64,000 nucleotides of DNA from Charina bottae. Taxonomy: Eukaryota; Chordata; Lepidosauria; Squamata; Charinaidae. A model generated the notes under the pieces. The model made no database searches, was not told the DNA's origin, and saw nothing but the letters and a program-made list of their open reading frames with translations. This document shows positions 30,950 to 43,319 of this stretch, in pieces; position 1 is the first letter of the stretch; the number at the start of each line of letters is the position of its first letter. Position numbers and translations under genes: made by a program. The stretch spans positions 22,826,001 to 22,890,000 of the forward strand of contig JALMGJ010000008.1 of assembly GCA_023362775.1 (NCBI GenBank), read 5' to 3'.

Positions 30950-31330
30950 TCTTTCTTAAAAAGAATATTATATTTTAAATATACAAATATCTTAATTATT
31001 ACATATTTCAAAAATAAATAAATAAATAAATAAATATTTTTATTTTTTATATTTTTATATTTTATATTTAAATTAATAAAGAAAAAAGAAAGGAAAAGAA
31101 AAAGAAAAAGAAAAAAGAAAAATAATTTTTCTTTTCTTTTCATTATTATATATTTTTGGATGAATGTAAGGAATAAATAATACATAAAAAATTAGCTTCA
31201 GGTAGTGAAATATGGATGGATGAGCAACAAATCTGAAATATCATAATATATTATAAGACATCATTAGAAGTTTGTATTTCATAGCCATTTTCTAAACAAA
31301 AGCCACATCTCCCTGCTGAACCTTAAGCTA
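30950..31330. other. A/T-rich low-complexity block
   Basis: Contains (AAAT)n at about 31011-31035, T/A runs and an (A)nG purine tract at 31080-31125. The 86-codon minus-strand Leu/Phe/Lys frame is compositional. Confidence 0.7.
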
Positions 31331-31413
31331 AAAATTAATTAATTAATTAATTAATTAATTAATTGGATTTATCCCCGCCCATCTCCACCATGGCAGACTC
31401 TGGGCGGTTAGTG
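31331..31413 (-). mobile_element. L2 LINE 3' tail
   Basis: (AATT)n-like run followed by 'ccccgcccatctccaccatg' and 'gactctgggcggtta', the reverse of the L2 3' end seen at 35450-35520. Confidence 0.65.
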
Positions 31414-33534
31414 GATGAGGGGGACCTTTCTACAGACTGACCTAGCATTCATCAGGAACAGGCTAAATCTGGGGCTACTAAAGCTCTGATGGCTAGACCT
31501 CAGGGGTGAGTACAGGGGGCTGGAATGTGGTACTGGTACTAGACACTGAGGCTACCTTCCTGAGAGAGGCTTACCCCCCGTCTCCTACCATATCTCCCTA
31601 ACTTCTTGCCTGTCCCCCCCACACGCCACCCATCATCCCTGATTCTCACCCTCCCACCCTCAGGTCTGGGACCCCATCACATTTCACCCCACAAACAGGC
31701 AAAAAAAGCAACTGGCACTAGCATCTGTGTGGTTCTGTCCAGCACCTAGTCTGCCAAGATAATTGCCACTTCCCATCCAATCACTCAACCTCACCCCACT
31801 GCCACTTTTGCATAAGATACACATAAAATATACATTCAGTAATAATATGGGAACAAGAAAAAGATGTATTCAGACCCCAACTCCTTACTAATTTGGGTGT
31901 GGGTGTGGGTGTGCATCCATGGGCTGTCCTATCTTTTGAAGAGCTTTTTTTAAATAAGAACTTGCAATATTCGCAATGAATTCAACACAGTTCCCAGCAA
32001 TTCCTGTTTAAAAATATACCACAGCCATCTGAATATTTTATATGAACCCCAGACCTTTAAAAAGTTAAAGAGTAGTTCCTAAATCTAAAAAGAGCTTGAA
32101 GATTGGTTCAAGGACAAGTTTTCAAGGTATCAAGACTGAGTAAAAGATTGGATGTAAATTGAATGTTTAAGTAACACCTGGTGTCAATGCTGGATTGTAA
32201 AATGTTGTTGTTTTTACAAATTGTGTGAATACAGTGCTTTAAGCAGGTAATTTACTACCAATATATGGTTAACCAATTTAAAATGGAAACACAAACTCTT
32301 ATGTGTTTTCTGTTTTATTATAGCAATTACAAACTTGTTTACATGTTCCTGGCAGATAATTAAGAACGCTTTTACCAACAAAGCTGCTGTTTTGATAGTA
32401 CTATGGATTCCAAGAACAACTAATCAATTTTTGTTAATTTGGCAAATGTAATCAAATCAATCAGGCTTTTAAAAAATGCCCTCAATGCATATGCATTAAA
32501 TACAAACTCTTAATGTTCATTTAAACTTGGCATTTTGCCCACAACTTGTTTTCTATACTAAAGAGGGATCTTGCAAGTACAGAAGCCTTTCAGCATATTC
32601 CATTTGTAAAGAATCATCAAAACCAATTTTTGAACATAATGTTACATGTGGTGCAAAGGCCTATGGGTACTTGGAGATTTTGATCTTTGCAAATTTTGCT
32701 ATGATCTAACTGTATCTGCTCCTCTGGATGAATGTGCTGATGAGAACATTGCTCCAAGTATTGCAATAGAAATTTCAGGTCAAGAAACATATCACATTAA
32801 CTTGAAAAATAATGCTATAAAACAACAATTTAAAGGACATTTTTGTATCCCTTTATGTTTTTTTTTTTTAAATTCATTAAATAAATTGGATAGGACATAA
32901 TGAAAAGGAAATAGAAAGACTTCTGAGAATGATTGGTCATCAACTTGACCTTCTGAATTCCAGAGAGAAGGTTATCTAAATGTTGTATTCAAGTACTGGT
33001 TTAATTCTCTTTTTTGAGTCTTAGCTATCCAGGCTATCTAACAGCAACCTCATTAACTCTTACCTTATCTAAATTCCTGCTTAGTTAATAATAACAATGC
33101 TAATATGACAAAATGGGCTTCTATATCAATTTAATCTGCAAATTGGCTTCATTGAACTCAGTGGGATTTATGACAGAATAGACATTTTTAATTATTCATA
33201 TTTAGTGCTGAGGCTTTGACACATATTTCAATTGTATCCTGATACATAAAACCTGCCTTTCAGCTCACTCTCTTCAAAGAGTATCTGTCATGCTAAAGAA
33301 GCATACAGACCTTTCCAACTCTCTGCCTTTCATAGGAAGAAAAGCTTCAGTATTTTATTTAATTTTATGAGACTGAAATTGAAACAAATTTCCTATCATT
33401 CATTAGATAGAACTATTTCTCCAAAACTATTTTTCTTTATTAAAAATACAGTTAAGCTCACTGGAAAATTTAAGAGTTGATCTCTGCTAAATGCCACCAC
33501 TCAATAAAATAGTGTGGGGAGGGGAGGCAAAATG
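31414..33534. other. Unassigned DNA (2.1 kb)
   Basis: No gene recognised. A GT-rich microsatellite-like stretch sits near 31892-31915. Frames at 32527-32709 and 32646-32900 are short and have no family motif. Confidence 0.45.
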
Positions 33535-35520
33535 AAGAATGCCGCCCGACGGCCCTTTTCAAGATTACAAGATCACTTTTGGGTCGGGAGCAGGGGGAGA
33601 CCCACTTACAGGGCCGTTTGGAAGAGTTTTCTGAGCATCTGCAGGACAAAATCGCTCAGATTCATTCCAAGTTGGACTCCAAGCGTGAGACAAGATCTGG
33701 GGAGATGCCAGGGGCTCGTACTTACCACGTTATCTGGGAACACTTTGATCCTGTTGCGCCTGATGAAGTAGACAGGATCCTCCGGATTGTAAACGCCACC
33801 ACATGCCAGCTTGACCCATGTCCCTCCTGGCTGGTGAAATCAGCTAGTGAGGTGACATGTGGCTGGGTCCAGGTGATGATTAATTCGTCCTTGAGTGAGG
33901 GGGTGTTCCCGGCTGCCTTTAAGGAGGCGCTGGTGCACCCCCTCCTCAAGAACCCTTCCCTGGACCCTACAATCCTGGGCAATTTTCGCCCAGTCTCCCA
34001 CCTTCCCTTTTTAGGAAAGGTGGTTGAGAAGGTGGTGGCGTTGCAACTCCAGAGGATTCTGGATGAAACGGATTATCTGGACCCCTTCCAGTCAGGTTTC
34101 AGGCCGGGATATGGGACGGAGACCGCATTGGTCGCACTTATGGATGATCTCTGGCGAGAGCGGGATGGAGGGAGTGCGTCCATCCTTGCTCTCTTAGATC
34201 TCTCAGCGGCTTTCGATACCGTCGACCATGGTATACTTTTGGAGCGGCTCGAGGAGTTGGGGGCGGGCGGCGTGGTTTTGCGCTGGTTCGCCTCCTTTCT
34301 CCAGGGCCGTTCCCAGTCGGTGTTGATAGGGGAGGAGAGAGCTGACCCGCGACCCCTGACTTGTGGGGTGCCGCAGGGGTCGGTTCTCTCTCCACTCCTA
34401 TTTAACATCTACATGAAGCCACTGAGCGAGATCATCCGTCACCACGGGATGAGGTATCACCAATATGCTGATGATACCCAGTTATACATCTCCGTCCTGG
34501 GTGAAGTAAGTGATGCGGTCAATGCCTTATCTCAGTGCCTGGAGGCTGTGGGGGTCTGGATGGAGAACAACAGGCTTCAACTGAACCCTGGTAAGACAGA
34601 GTGGCTATGGATTGATGGCCCCCCTGGATCCGGGAAGTTGTCATCTTTGGTTCTGGGGGGGGTTGCACTACCCCACTCGGATCCAGTGCGGAATCTGGGG
34701 GTCCTCCTGGACTCGCGACTCCTGCTTGAAGAGCAGGTGGCAGTCGTGGCCAGGAGGGCCTTTGCACAGCTGCGAGTTGTGCGCCAGTTACGCCCTTTCC
34801 TGGATCGGGAGGCCCTCCGAACAGTCACTCATGCCCTTGTCATCTCCCGCATAGACTATTGTAATGCGCTCTACATGGGGCTACCCTTGAAGAGTATCCG
34901 GAAGCTTCAGCTGGTGCAGAATGCAGCGGCGCGAGCAGTTATGAGTGCCAGAAGATCGGCACATGTAACACCTCTGCTACGCGAGCTGCATTGGGTGCCA
35001 GTTTGCTTCCGGGTCCAATTCAAGGTGTTGGTGATTACCTTTAAAGCCCTACATGGCATAGGACCAGGGTACCTGAGGGACCGTCTCATCCCGATAACGT
35101 CGACCCGCCCCACCCGTACATGCAGGGAGGGCATGCTTCGGACCCCCTCAACAAGACAATTCCATCTAGCGGGGTCCAGGAGGCGTGCCTTCTCTGCGAT
35201 AGCGCCCGCCTTGTGGAATATTCTGCCCCCAGAGGTGAGACTGGCCCCCTCCCTCCTGGCCTTTCGGAAGGCCCTTAAGACCTGGCTCTGCCACCTGGCC
35301 TGGGACGACGGAGGTGGTAGTGCCTCCTGGGGTTGGCTGGCCCCATAGCTCTACTATCTATTCTGCGGGTCCAAGCCCATCCTGGATTTTATTTTATTAT
35401 GTTTTGTTTGTGTTTTTAGATATTTTGTATAGTTTTAAATTTTTATTTATTGTAACCCGCCCAGAGTCCCTTGCATGGGAGATGGGCGGGGAATAAATTT
35501 GAATAATAAAATAAATAAAA
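33535..35520 (+). mobile_element. L2-clade LINE, 5'-truncated, best-preserved copy
   Basis: About 2 kb: end of the endonuclease-RT linker, full reverse transcriptase and C-terminal region, then a 3'UTR (35349-35520) with 'gtaacccgcccagagtccct', 'gggagatgggcggggaataa' and an (AAT)/(AAAT) tail. Apurinic endonuclease domain and 5'UTR are missing. The flanks show no convincing TSD. GC content is much higher than in surrounding DNA. Confidence 0.93.
33579..35348 (+). CDS. L2 LINE reverse transcriptase (ORF2, C-terminal 589 codons)
   Basis: The protein would copy element RNA at a nicked target site (target-primed reverse transcription). The 589-codon frame has no stop or frameshift. Recognisable parts: linker (1-80); NFRPVSHLPFLGKVVEKVV and DPFQSGFRPGYGTETALVAL (~145-190); motif A ILALLDLSAAFDTVDHG with catalytic Asp at ~207; GVPQGSVLSPLLFNIYM (~262-278); motif C YADDTQLY with Y296-A-D-D299 intact; then NNRLQLNPGKTEWLW and the C-terminal DYCNALYMGLPLKSIRKLQ block, ending in a stop. 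The LSAAFDT and YADDTQLY motifs are typical of the L2 clade. The ATG is simply the first in frame after 5' truncation, so the true start is missing with the endonuclease. A young insertion is implied. The copy cannot jump alone. Confidence 0.95.
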   Translation: MGREQGETHLQGRLEEFSEHLQDKIAQIHSKLDSKRETRSGEMPGARTYHVIWEHFDPVAPDEVDRILRIVNATTCQLDPCPSWLVKSASEVTCGWVQVMINSSLSEGVFPAAFKEALVHPLLKNPSLDPTILGNFRPVSHLPFLGKVVEKVVALQLQRILDETDYLDPFQSGFRPGYGTETALVALMDDLWRERDGGSASILALLDLSAAFDTVDHGILLERLEELGAGGVVLRWFASFLQGRSQSVLIGEERADPRPLTCGVPQGSVLSPLLFNIYMKPLSEIIRHHGMRYHQYADDTQLYISVLGEVSDAVNALSQCLEAVGVWMENNRLQLNPGKTEWLWIDGPPGSGKLSSLVLGGVALPHSDPVRNLGVLLDSRLLLEEQVAVVARRAFAQLRVVRQLRPFLDREALRTVTHALVISRIDYCNALYMGLPLKSIRKLQLVQNAAARAVMSARRSAHVTPLLRELHWVPVCFRVQFKVLVITFKALHGIGPGYLRDRLIPITSTRPTRTCREGMLRTPSTRQFHLAGSRRRAFSAIAPALWNILPPEVRLAPSLLAFRKALKTWLCHLAWDDGGGSASWGWLAP

Positions 35521-36285
35521 TTTTGGAAGCAACAATGCAGCTTTATGGTGCAAACCTGCCCCACCTTTTTTTTTTGCATCCATCATGGTATCACATGCAC
35601 ATACAAAAGGGGTGGACATTGCAGAACAATACCATGAAATTCCTTACACTACTTTCCTCAAAAGCTTTCCTCAGCTTCTGTGGACCCCCATGACCCAGTT
35701 TCTTGTGTTCAATAGTAACACTTGAATGAAAACCTCTGTGTGTAGCTTCCAAGTGTGTTTGCTTTATTTTTCACATATTTGAACATGGACATTAAAAAAA
35801 ATTGTGTGAGAGAGAAAATTTGTGTTAAAGCTTGTGAGATAAGAATGATGTTTAAAGTTTCAAAGTCTCCTCTGCAGAACTACTGTATAATGAGTCTTAA
35901 CCTGCAATACAACCTTCTTTGTGTTTACTACTGCTGCATGTGTTCTTGACTTCCTATCAAAGGCATAAAACTAAGATTTAAATTATAGGAGCATGCTTTG
36001 TTGTTCAACTGGTCTAATCCTGGGTTTAGACAGTAAAATCTCTGGGAGAAAGCTGGTGATAAACAGAAATGAGTGATGGGTAGAATAAATTTATACTCAA
36101 ATTAAGGTTGCTTCCAAGGTATACATGCAGACATGTAGTGTAAACCACAATTATTTTATTTCCATAGGTTCTTAATTATCCTGCCCTTACTGATAGAGCT
36201 ATCATTTTCAAGAGCTTCCATTCACTATATACTGTATTTTTGCTCTGTGATAGCACCTTGTCAATATGCTGGCTAGTTTTGACCT
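35521..36285. other. Unassigned AT-rich DNA
   Basis: Nothing recognised. Confidence 0.5.
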
Positions 36286-36605
36286 TTAAATGGCTTGGCT
36301 TGGATACCTGCAGGGCTGCCTTCAGCAGGTATCCTGTCCATTCAAGGTAAGCTTAGTAGGGGCTTGGAAATTGTGTTTCTCCATGATAGCACTTACTCTA
36401 CCAAATAGCCTTCCCTCAGAGGTCAGATTAGCAAGAGTTTTCTCAGGGCCTTTTAAAACTGATCTCACCTCATGCTGGCTGAAGTTATTGATGATGGGAT
36501 GATGATTATAGCCATTTCTATTTTATAATGTTTTTGTGTATTTTTATTGTTGCAACCCATCAGGAGTCTTTCAATTCTGGTGGTATACAGTAAAATAAAA
36601 TAAGT
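36286..36605 (+). mobile_element. L2 LINE 3' remnant
   Basis: 'agccttccctcagaggtcag', 'gggccttttaaaactgatct' and 'gcaacccatcaggagtcttt' plus an 'aaaataaaataa' tail follow the L2 C-terminus/3'UTR order. Highly diverged. Confidence 0.55.
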
Positions 36606-37639
36606 TCAAAAATGAATTGGCCAAAACTGTTTTAAATCTTGGTTTCTCATCTTTCTTCTGCTTTCTTCTACAGCATAAAGTTGTGAAGCTGTGATTTCTT
36701 TGAAATAAGATAGTCAATTTAAAAATTAAAAGTGCCTAGCAGAGATAACTGGCTCTTTAACAGCAATTATACTGTCATCTCAAGAGACCAGAAACTGAAG
36801 ATCACAGGAGCATCAAGTAAATCTAAGGGTCTGCCATAGATAGAAAACTATGCAAAGCGATCTTGAGAAATAAAGCAGAGTTTGGGAATTCCATTTGATC
36901 ATCACCTGGACAAAACAAGAAACTAGTGTGATTGTCAAATTGTAAACCTAACTTCATATTGCCTTTTTGCTACCAAGAGTGCCTATCAAAAATTTGGAAC
37001 AAACCTACAATATAAAAAGTTTGCTTGCTAAGAGAAGTGTCATGGGAACTTAAGCCACCTATTTTAGCCTCTTATTTGTTCTCCACCTCTATCTTCACTG
37101 AAGTGCATGAAGAGAAAGATTTCAAAGTGAAAGAAGAAATTGTATTTTTAGATTGTAACATTTGCTTCCTATATTCATTCATCCTATTCTTTTCCCTATT
37201 TAGGAATGATAAAATTTAGGGGAAAGCATTTCATCAAACATTATTTGAGAAATGGGAAAAACAAAATTTGGAGGAAATGAAGTTGTTCATACTAATGAAT
37301 TGATGGATAAATGAATGATTAAAGCCATAAATAAGTCATCTAGAAACAGTAGGGACCCAAGCCATTGCTCCCATCAGAGATCTAAACATAGTGAATATTA
37401 TAATATTAGAAATGGATCCACAGTTGTGGCCAAAATTCTCTGCACTCATATTTACTCTGAATCAAAGGTCTGGTGTCTGTTCATTAACTAGTCTGAGGGT
37501 CTATGCAATTAAATACCTGAGTCAGGTGATCTGAAGAAATAGTGAACTTCAGTGATATATACAAGTTCTTCAGATCAGCTCACTCAGTTATTTGTTAGTC
37601 AGAGAAAGTGCTGCCAGATTCCTTCTGATACATGATTAA
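36606..37639. other. Unassigned AT-rich DNA
   Basis: No gene or nameable repeat; a 64-codon frame at 37025-37219 has no motif. Confidence 0.5.
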
Positions 37640-38820
37640 AAATCAGGAGTCTGGTAGAACTTTTTGCAACTAACAAATTGTATTAAAAGGCATAAGCTTT
37701 CATTAGGTGCAGCTGACTTCATTAGATGCATAAAGTGGTTATATTGATGCAGAATTTTAAATCAGGGTGAGGAAAGGAAGAAGAATTAAAAGGAGGGGAA
37801 GATAGGTTGGTTATGCAGATGCAAGTTACATATACTGTATGTCAGATTAATGTGCCTGAAAAAGTGCAGTGTCATCATCTAGTAAGGGATGTAGCTTATT
37901 AATATTAGACTATTAATAAAGTATTTTATTGGTTTGAGCTGCTAGCTGCAAATGACAACCAGTGATGTTCTGTTGTTCTGTTTCTGAGATCTGTATTTTA
38001 ATAGGCCCACCCTGGGAATTGATCTGGCTGTACTAATTTTCTATTGATTTTGTTAGGAGGGTAGTTCAGTCCCCTGAATTTGTAGTTTTACAGTGACATC
38101 AAGGAAGTGAACTAGTTCTGTAGATATATCTAGTGAGGTAGATATATCTACCTCATGGTAGGGTGGAAGCTATTGACATCCTGATGGAATTTGGTGGAAT
38201 GGATCCAGATGATGGGTTAGATGATGAGAATGTCATCAATGAATCCCAAGTAAAGGAAGAGCTTCAGGGGGTAAGAGTTAAGAAAGTGTTGTTCTAGGTC
38301 AGCCATAATGATGTTGTATATTGAGGAACCATGTGTGTGCCCATGGCTGTGCCACTGTTTTGTAGGTACATGTAATTGCCAAAGGTGAAGTATTTTGGCA
38401 TCAGTGATGAAGCTCTTGATGACTTAAAGCCCATGTTTTTAGCCTCAACATCCATGGTGGTGGCTAAAATGTTATTGTTAAGGGAGACTGTATATGAATT
38501 TCAGTCTTATTAGGAAGTCTGTAGTGTCTCATATGTACAGTAGCTGGGAGTGCTGGTAGCATAAGGTCTGAGCACAGAGTCCATGAAACCTGATATGCTA
38601 ATTGTGATAGTTCCAATGCTTGAGACACTGGGATGGCATGGGTTGCATGGTCTGTGTAGTTTGGGAAGTGTATAGAAGATGCCTGGTTGGGGTTCCTGGG
38701 ATGTTTCCATGTAGATACAGCCCTGTATGTCTTTAGGAAATTTCACCAGATTGAGTTGTTCAGGAAATTCTTTCATCAGACTGCATATACTTTTCATGAA
38801 CCTGGAGGAACTGTCCCATC
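37640..38820 (-). pseudogene. Penelope-like element, reverse transcriptase remnant
   Basis: The minus-strand frame 38510-38797 reads PQPGIFYTLPKLHRPCNPC, SSIGTITISISGFMDSVLRP and YATSTPSY, a block typical of PLE reverse transcriptases. Further along come SGTAMGT (about 38350) and YLGFIDDILII with FIDD at 38232-38243, the PLE form of the catalytic motif. A stop follows at once. The 3' end near 37650-37740 has 'ggcataagctttcattaggt' and 'gcagctgacttcattagatg', shared with 43.3 kb. Most of the GIY-YIG region is missing. Numerous stops; inactive. Confidence 0.85.
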
Positions 38821-39157
38821 ACTAAATTAAATGGCTTATGAGAAATGGAAATGAAGAATGCATGAAAAAAAAACATAAATTTGTAGTCGTAATTCAAAAA
38901 TAATGTTCATATTTTGTTCTGAATTCTATTTCAGTGACCATCTTAGCACATAGTAGCATCTAGTACGGTTATCTGCTCAGAACCTAAGCAGAGTCATGTC
39001 TAATTAAATTTTAGATGGGATACCCTGGGGAATAGCAAGGCTGTAGACTCACAGGGAACCCTTGACATTATATTTATATAAATGGATGTTAGTGCTATTT
39101 ACAGCTATAATAGTAACAGAATCTTGAAGAGATTGTTTAATAATGTTCACTTCTTTA
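38821..39157. other. Unassigned DNA
   Basis: Nothing recognised. Confidence 0.5.
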
Positions 39158-39496
39158 AAGGTAAAGGTAAAGGTTCCCCTCGCACATTTCTGCAGTCGTG
39201 TCTGACTCTAGGGGCCAGTGCTCATCTCCGTTTGTTAGCCGAAGAGCCAGCGTTGTCTGAAGACGCTTCCACGGTCATGTGGCCAGCATGACACATGCGG
39301 AACGCTGTTACCTACCCACCGAAGTTGTACCTATCAATCTACTTGCATTTGCATGCTTTCGAATTGCTAGGTTGGCAATAGCTGGGGCTAGTGCGGGAGC
39401 TCACTCCGTCACGCAGGACTAGGGATTCGAACCTCCGAACTTGCGATCTTCCGATCGACAAGCCTGGCGTCTTACCCGCTGAGCCACCACGCCCCT
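39158..39496 (-). mobile_element. Sauria-type SINE
   Basis: Same block order as at 7319-7648, read on the minus strand: 'gtggctcagcgggtaagacg' head, 'ggttcgaatccctagtcc' B-box, 'gagctcccgcactagcccc', 'cacatgaccgtggaagcgtc', 'ctggctcttcggctaacaaa', 'acctttacctttacctttaa' end. A ~24-bp piece of the same head recurs at 39559-39582. No firm TSD. Confidence 0.92.
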
Positions 39497-39582
39497 TCTC
39501 TTAGGGTAGGCATACTTAAAAGAAATATAAATTGGGTGATTTAGAAATGGGATGGTGGTACCCACTGAGCCACTACACCCCT

Positions 39583-41449
39583 TGTAAAGAAGCCACTTCT
39601 TTACATAACTCTAATTTAGGAGAATCTACCCAGACACTCAACACTGTATGGTTAAATAAGTATTTCTTTTGCATATCAGTTTATTGTCTTCTGTAGACAA
39701 GAGGGTGAATTCCTGTTTTATATTCTGTTTAAATCTGTTGCCCCTAATTTTTCTATGGCTTAATGGATATCTTCTATGGCTTAATGGATATCTCCACAAG
39801 ATGATGAAATCTCTAACTACTATAGAAGTCTTTGTAGACACTCAGTTCATGAATTAGTCAACTTTGATAGAAAACTTGGCAAAAGCTAGGTTGAAACCAA
39901 GAAGGCAAGATTTTTGCATTCAAAAATATGTTTTTAGTGGCAAATGATATAGAAAACTTTTTTAAAAAAATAAATGAATTGCAGCCATTTGAACCTAGAT
40001 GTGGCAATGCCTTATACTGTTCTGCCAAAAAAAAGTATCAAGAGAGGAAAATAATGTCCTGTAACATTCATTATTTATGTCACAGGTCCAATTTATAGAT
40101 TAGCAAACTGAATTTCTCAAACATGGAGATTAGGTGTTTCTTAAGGACTTTCTATATACTCTGCCTTCTGTATTTAATATTCCTATTTCTATCCAGGAGC
40201 CCATCCAGTATTTCTAAATTTCAGTTTAGGTTACATGTTCTTGAATAAGGAAAACTTCATAAATAAATCTCTTAGGTTGTACCATTTTGATACTATAAAG
40301 TGTGACCTCAATTCTACTGTTTTAATTATGACATTTGAAAGACAAGAATATATTAACATACTGAAAGATTTTAGCCATGTGCCACTTAAAAAAAATAAGC
40401 ACAATATCTTTGTATCCTGCTGTTCAGATTATATTAAAATGCTCATTTGCCAGCAACTAATGCCAACATAATCACCTATTATACTGGAAATTCCCCACAC
40501 CCCCACTTTTGTATCTTTGATGTAATTAGTATTCATGTACAGCATTTTTAAAATAGATTATGCTCTTTAATTTAATTTTGGAACTGAGCAAAGGTTTTAA
40601 AAAGTGCAAACTTCAATAAATTTGGAACATTAGAAAATTTAGTAAAGCAAGATTCTGACATGACATGAATAGCAAAGCACTAAGTAAAAGGCATTTGGTA
40701 CATTTCCAGCAAGCCATTACTATTGTTGTTCCACTTAATAGAGAACAGACATGGTGTACTTTCTGTATATTCTCCATCTCTTTGAACATTATGACATATG
40801 CTTATAGTAGGAGGCAAACTATGAGACACTTGGTTCTTAAACTTTCCAAATGGCTACATGATGATCTCCTTTCACTTAGTTTGCAATCTAGTTTTACTTG
40901 GACCTGAACTTAGGTCAGGATTAGAGTAATGATAGACTCTTTCTAACATGACTTTAGACCTTTTGAGAAATTCATTGATCACAGAGAATTTCCCCGTTTC
41001 TAACTACAAAGCTCTGCTTAAGGTGTTATGAATACAGGGGATTCACCATGTGAGAATCCACTGATGTTGCTCTAATAACACTGGCTTCTGTGAAAGCATT
41101 TCTGCATTCATGTGTAGGTTGTCCTCCTACTAACATATGTTGCAAACATGTGAGTGCTACAGATAAACCAACCCATCTGAGTGGCTTTGATGGGGGTGGA
41201 ACATAATCAGAACATTCACATAGGAAGGACTTCAGTTTAAATGATGCTAGGCAGGGCTGGAAGGTTCAAATAAAGAATCTTTATTGGTACAATAGTGCAA
41301 ATCAATTTTCTCCCATGGATAGTCTGCTTATAATCATCTCTTACCTATATCAGTCAAGAATTTATGGGAATTTCAGTAACATTTCTAAATCTTTCATATT
41401 CCTACCAAGGAATATTACCTACATCTGCTAAGTATCTGCATACATGTAT
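39583..41449. other. Unassigned AT-rich DNA (1.9 kb)
   Basis: No gene. Contains one perfect 21-bp tandem duplication at 39751-39792. Frames at 40235-40471 and 40665-40907 have no recognised motif. Confidence 0.5.
39751..39792. repeat. 21-bp perfect tandem duplication
   Basis: 'ttctatggcttaatggatat' + c, present twice back to back. Confidence 0.95.
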
Positions 41450-41457
41450 ACCTAGAG

Positions 41458-41751
41458 CAGAGCTTTCCAAACTGTGTGTCGCGACACAAAAGTGTGTCGC
41501 CACACACAGCGTGGTGCATCGCCACACCACCCGGAAGCGGCGGCGTGTGCATGCACGGCAGCTGCCATGCACGCGCGTGCCGCCGCACGCCTCCCGCGCC
41601 GCCGCACGCCTCCCGCGCCGCCGCCGTGCACATGCCCCCCCGCGCCGTCGCCATGCGCAAGCGCCGCACACACCCACGCGCCGTCACCGTGCGCGCACGT
41701 GCCGCTGCTGCCGCTGGTGTATCGCCAGCGGCAGCACTTTGGAAAGCCCTG
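41458..41751. mobile_element. CpG-rich hAT-type miniature element with 8-bp TSD
   Basis: The ends 'cagagctttccaaactg' and 'cactttggaaagccctg' are flanked by an exact 8-bp TSD, acctagag, at 41450-41457 and 41752-41759. The interior has 'tgtcgcgacacaaaagtgtg', 'ccacccggaagcggcggcg' and CGC-rich repeats. It lies in the opposite internal orientation to 8815-9144. 294 bp, no transposase. Confidence 0.94.
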
Positions 41752-41759
41752 ACCTAGAG

Positions 41760-43319
41760 GATAGGGTTTTTTTTGTCATCTCTGTAACAGTATCTGTGAA
41801 TACAATGTATTTCTACTTGTCTTCATAAGAAAACTTGAGCAGACGATAATCTCCCCAGCACTACCCTTTGTGGAACTACAGACCCTGGATGGTATATGCA
41901 TTATTAAACATATGAAGACAATAGTAGGAATGTGATCACTGTTGCTATTCTGATGTTGTGGTCACTGGTGCAACACAGGGCTATATATGCATACAGATGC
42001 ATTTGCATTCATGATTATTTTGATACTTCTTCTTGGTACATAAAAGTTTGAGACATCCCCAACATTGTGCACCTAGCAATAAGTCTAGTGGGAATCTAAT
42101 AGTTTTATCTCATCTCACACATTCAGGGTGTATGTAGCAGAGGGGAGATACAAAACCACCAGTAGTTTAACTTTGAAATTAACTTTTTCTATGATTAAAG
42201 TGCAGCTTTCCTCCACCATGATTTAATAAGCATATACCCTTTTTGTTCATCCTTCTTCTTGATGAAGACACATGTTTAAGACTACATGCTAATACAGATG
42301 CTTTCATATTAATACAGTGGCAGTTTCCATCTGGGATCCAATGTCTGTACATAATGCTAGTCATCCCCTTATCCATATTCCATATGTGTGCTCAGTTTTT
42401 GAAGTTCTTACCTACTTAATTTTAGAAAGATTTTGAGTAATCATTCCTGCCTAAGAAATCCTCCCATGGAACACCTTGCCTTTTGGTATTAAAATAAAAA
42501 GTGTGCTTCTGAGATATATTTTAACTTTTAATTTTAACACTGGATATCAACCCTAAATATGATAGTCAGTTTTCCTTATTGCATCTGCTCTTAAGCAATT
42601 CATCTCTCTGAATGCTTTCTTTTATAACTGACATGTGCATACAGTACATAGTTTGTATTAAATAGGTATTCAGCCCATTATCAAATTTTGGATTAGAATA
42701 AAAAGAAAGAAGACATTGTAATTAGGTCAATATTTCAGTAATAAATTCCAAGTCACCAACTGCATAATCACCAACTGATTGACTTTGGGAAGGAAAGGAA
42801 GGTCAAAAGAAGAACCACTGTAATCATAAGAGTTAAGTGTGAGTTTGGAACTTCCATTAACATGAAAGGCTAAAGCTTTGTATCTACTGTATTTGTGTCT
42901 GAAGTTCTGTCGACTGAACTATTTTTCAGATTGCCTCATCATATAGATCAGCTTACGCTGTATTTGCATCACTTAAACTTGGGTTTCAGCATAGATACGT
43001 ATGATTTTCATTTCCAGCAATGAAAATTGAAAATATCATATTTGTAGGTAAGTATATATAGCAACTTATTTCCAAGAGGTTAATAAGTGTCTGCAGTGGT
43101 AGGGCTACAGTACCTGGACTGCAAAAATCAGGACTACTAGATGGCAGTAAAGAGATACAGAAAACTCCAACTCTTTGTTGTCAATCAAGATTTTTGTAGC
43201 CCAGTCCTGGTAGCTAGGACTAAAAATGGAAGGAAAATGTAAAAATGGAAGGAAATGTAGTGAAATGTTTAGTGCTTTACAATGTGCACAGTTTTCATGG
43301 ATATTTCATTGGATATAAA
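41760..43319. other. Unassigned AT-rich DNA (1.6 kb)
   Basis: Nothing recognised. Confidence 0.5.

Noticed and set aside
41364..41828. 154-codon plus-strand frame and its minus-strand counterparts
   Set aside because: Two thirds of it lies within the hAT element at 41458-41751; the rest has no motif.
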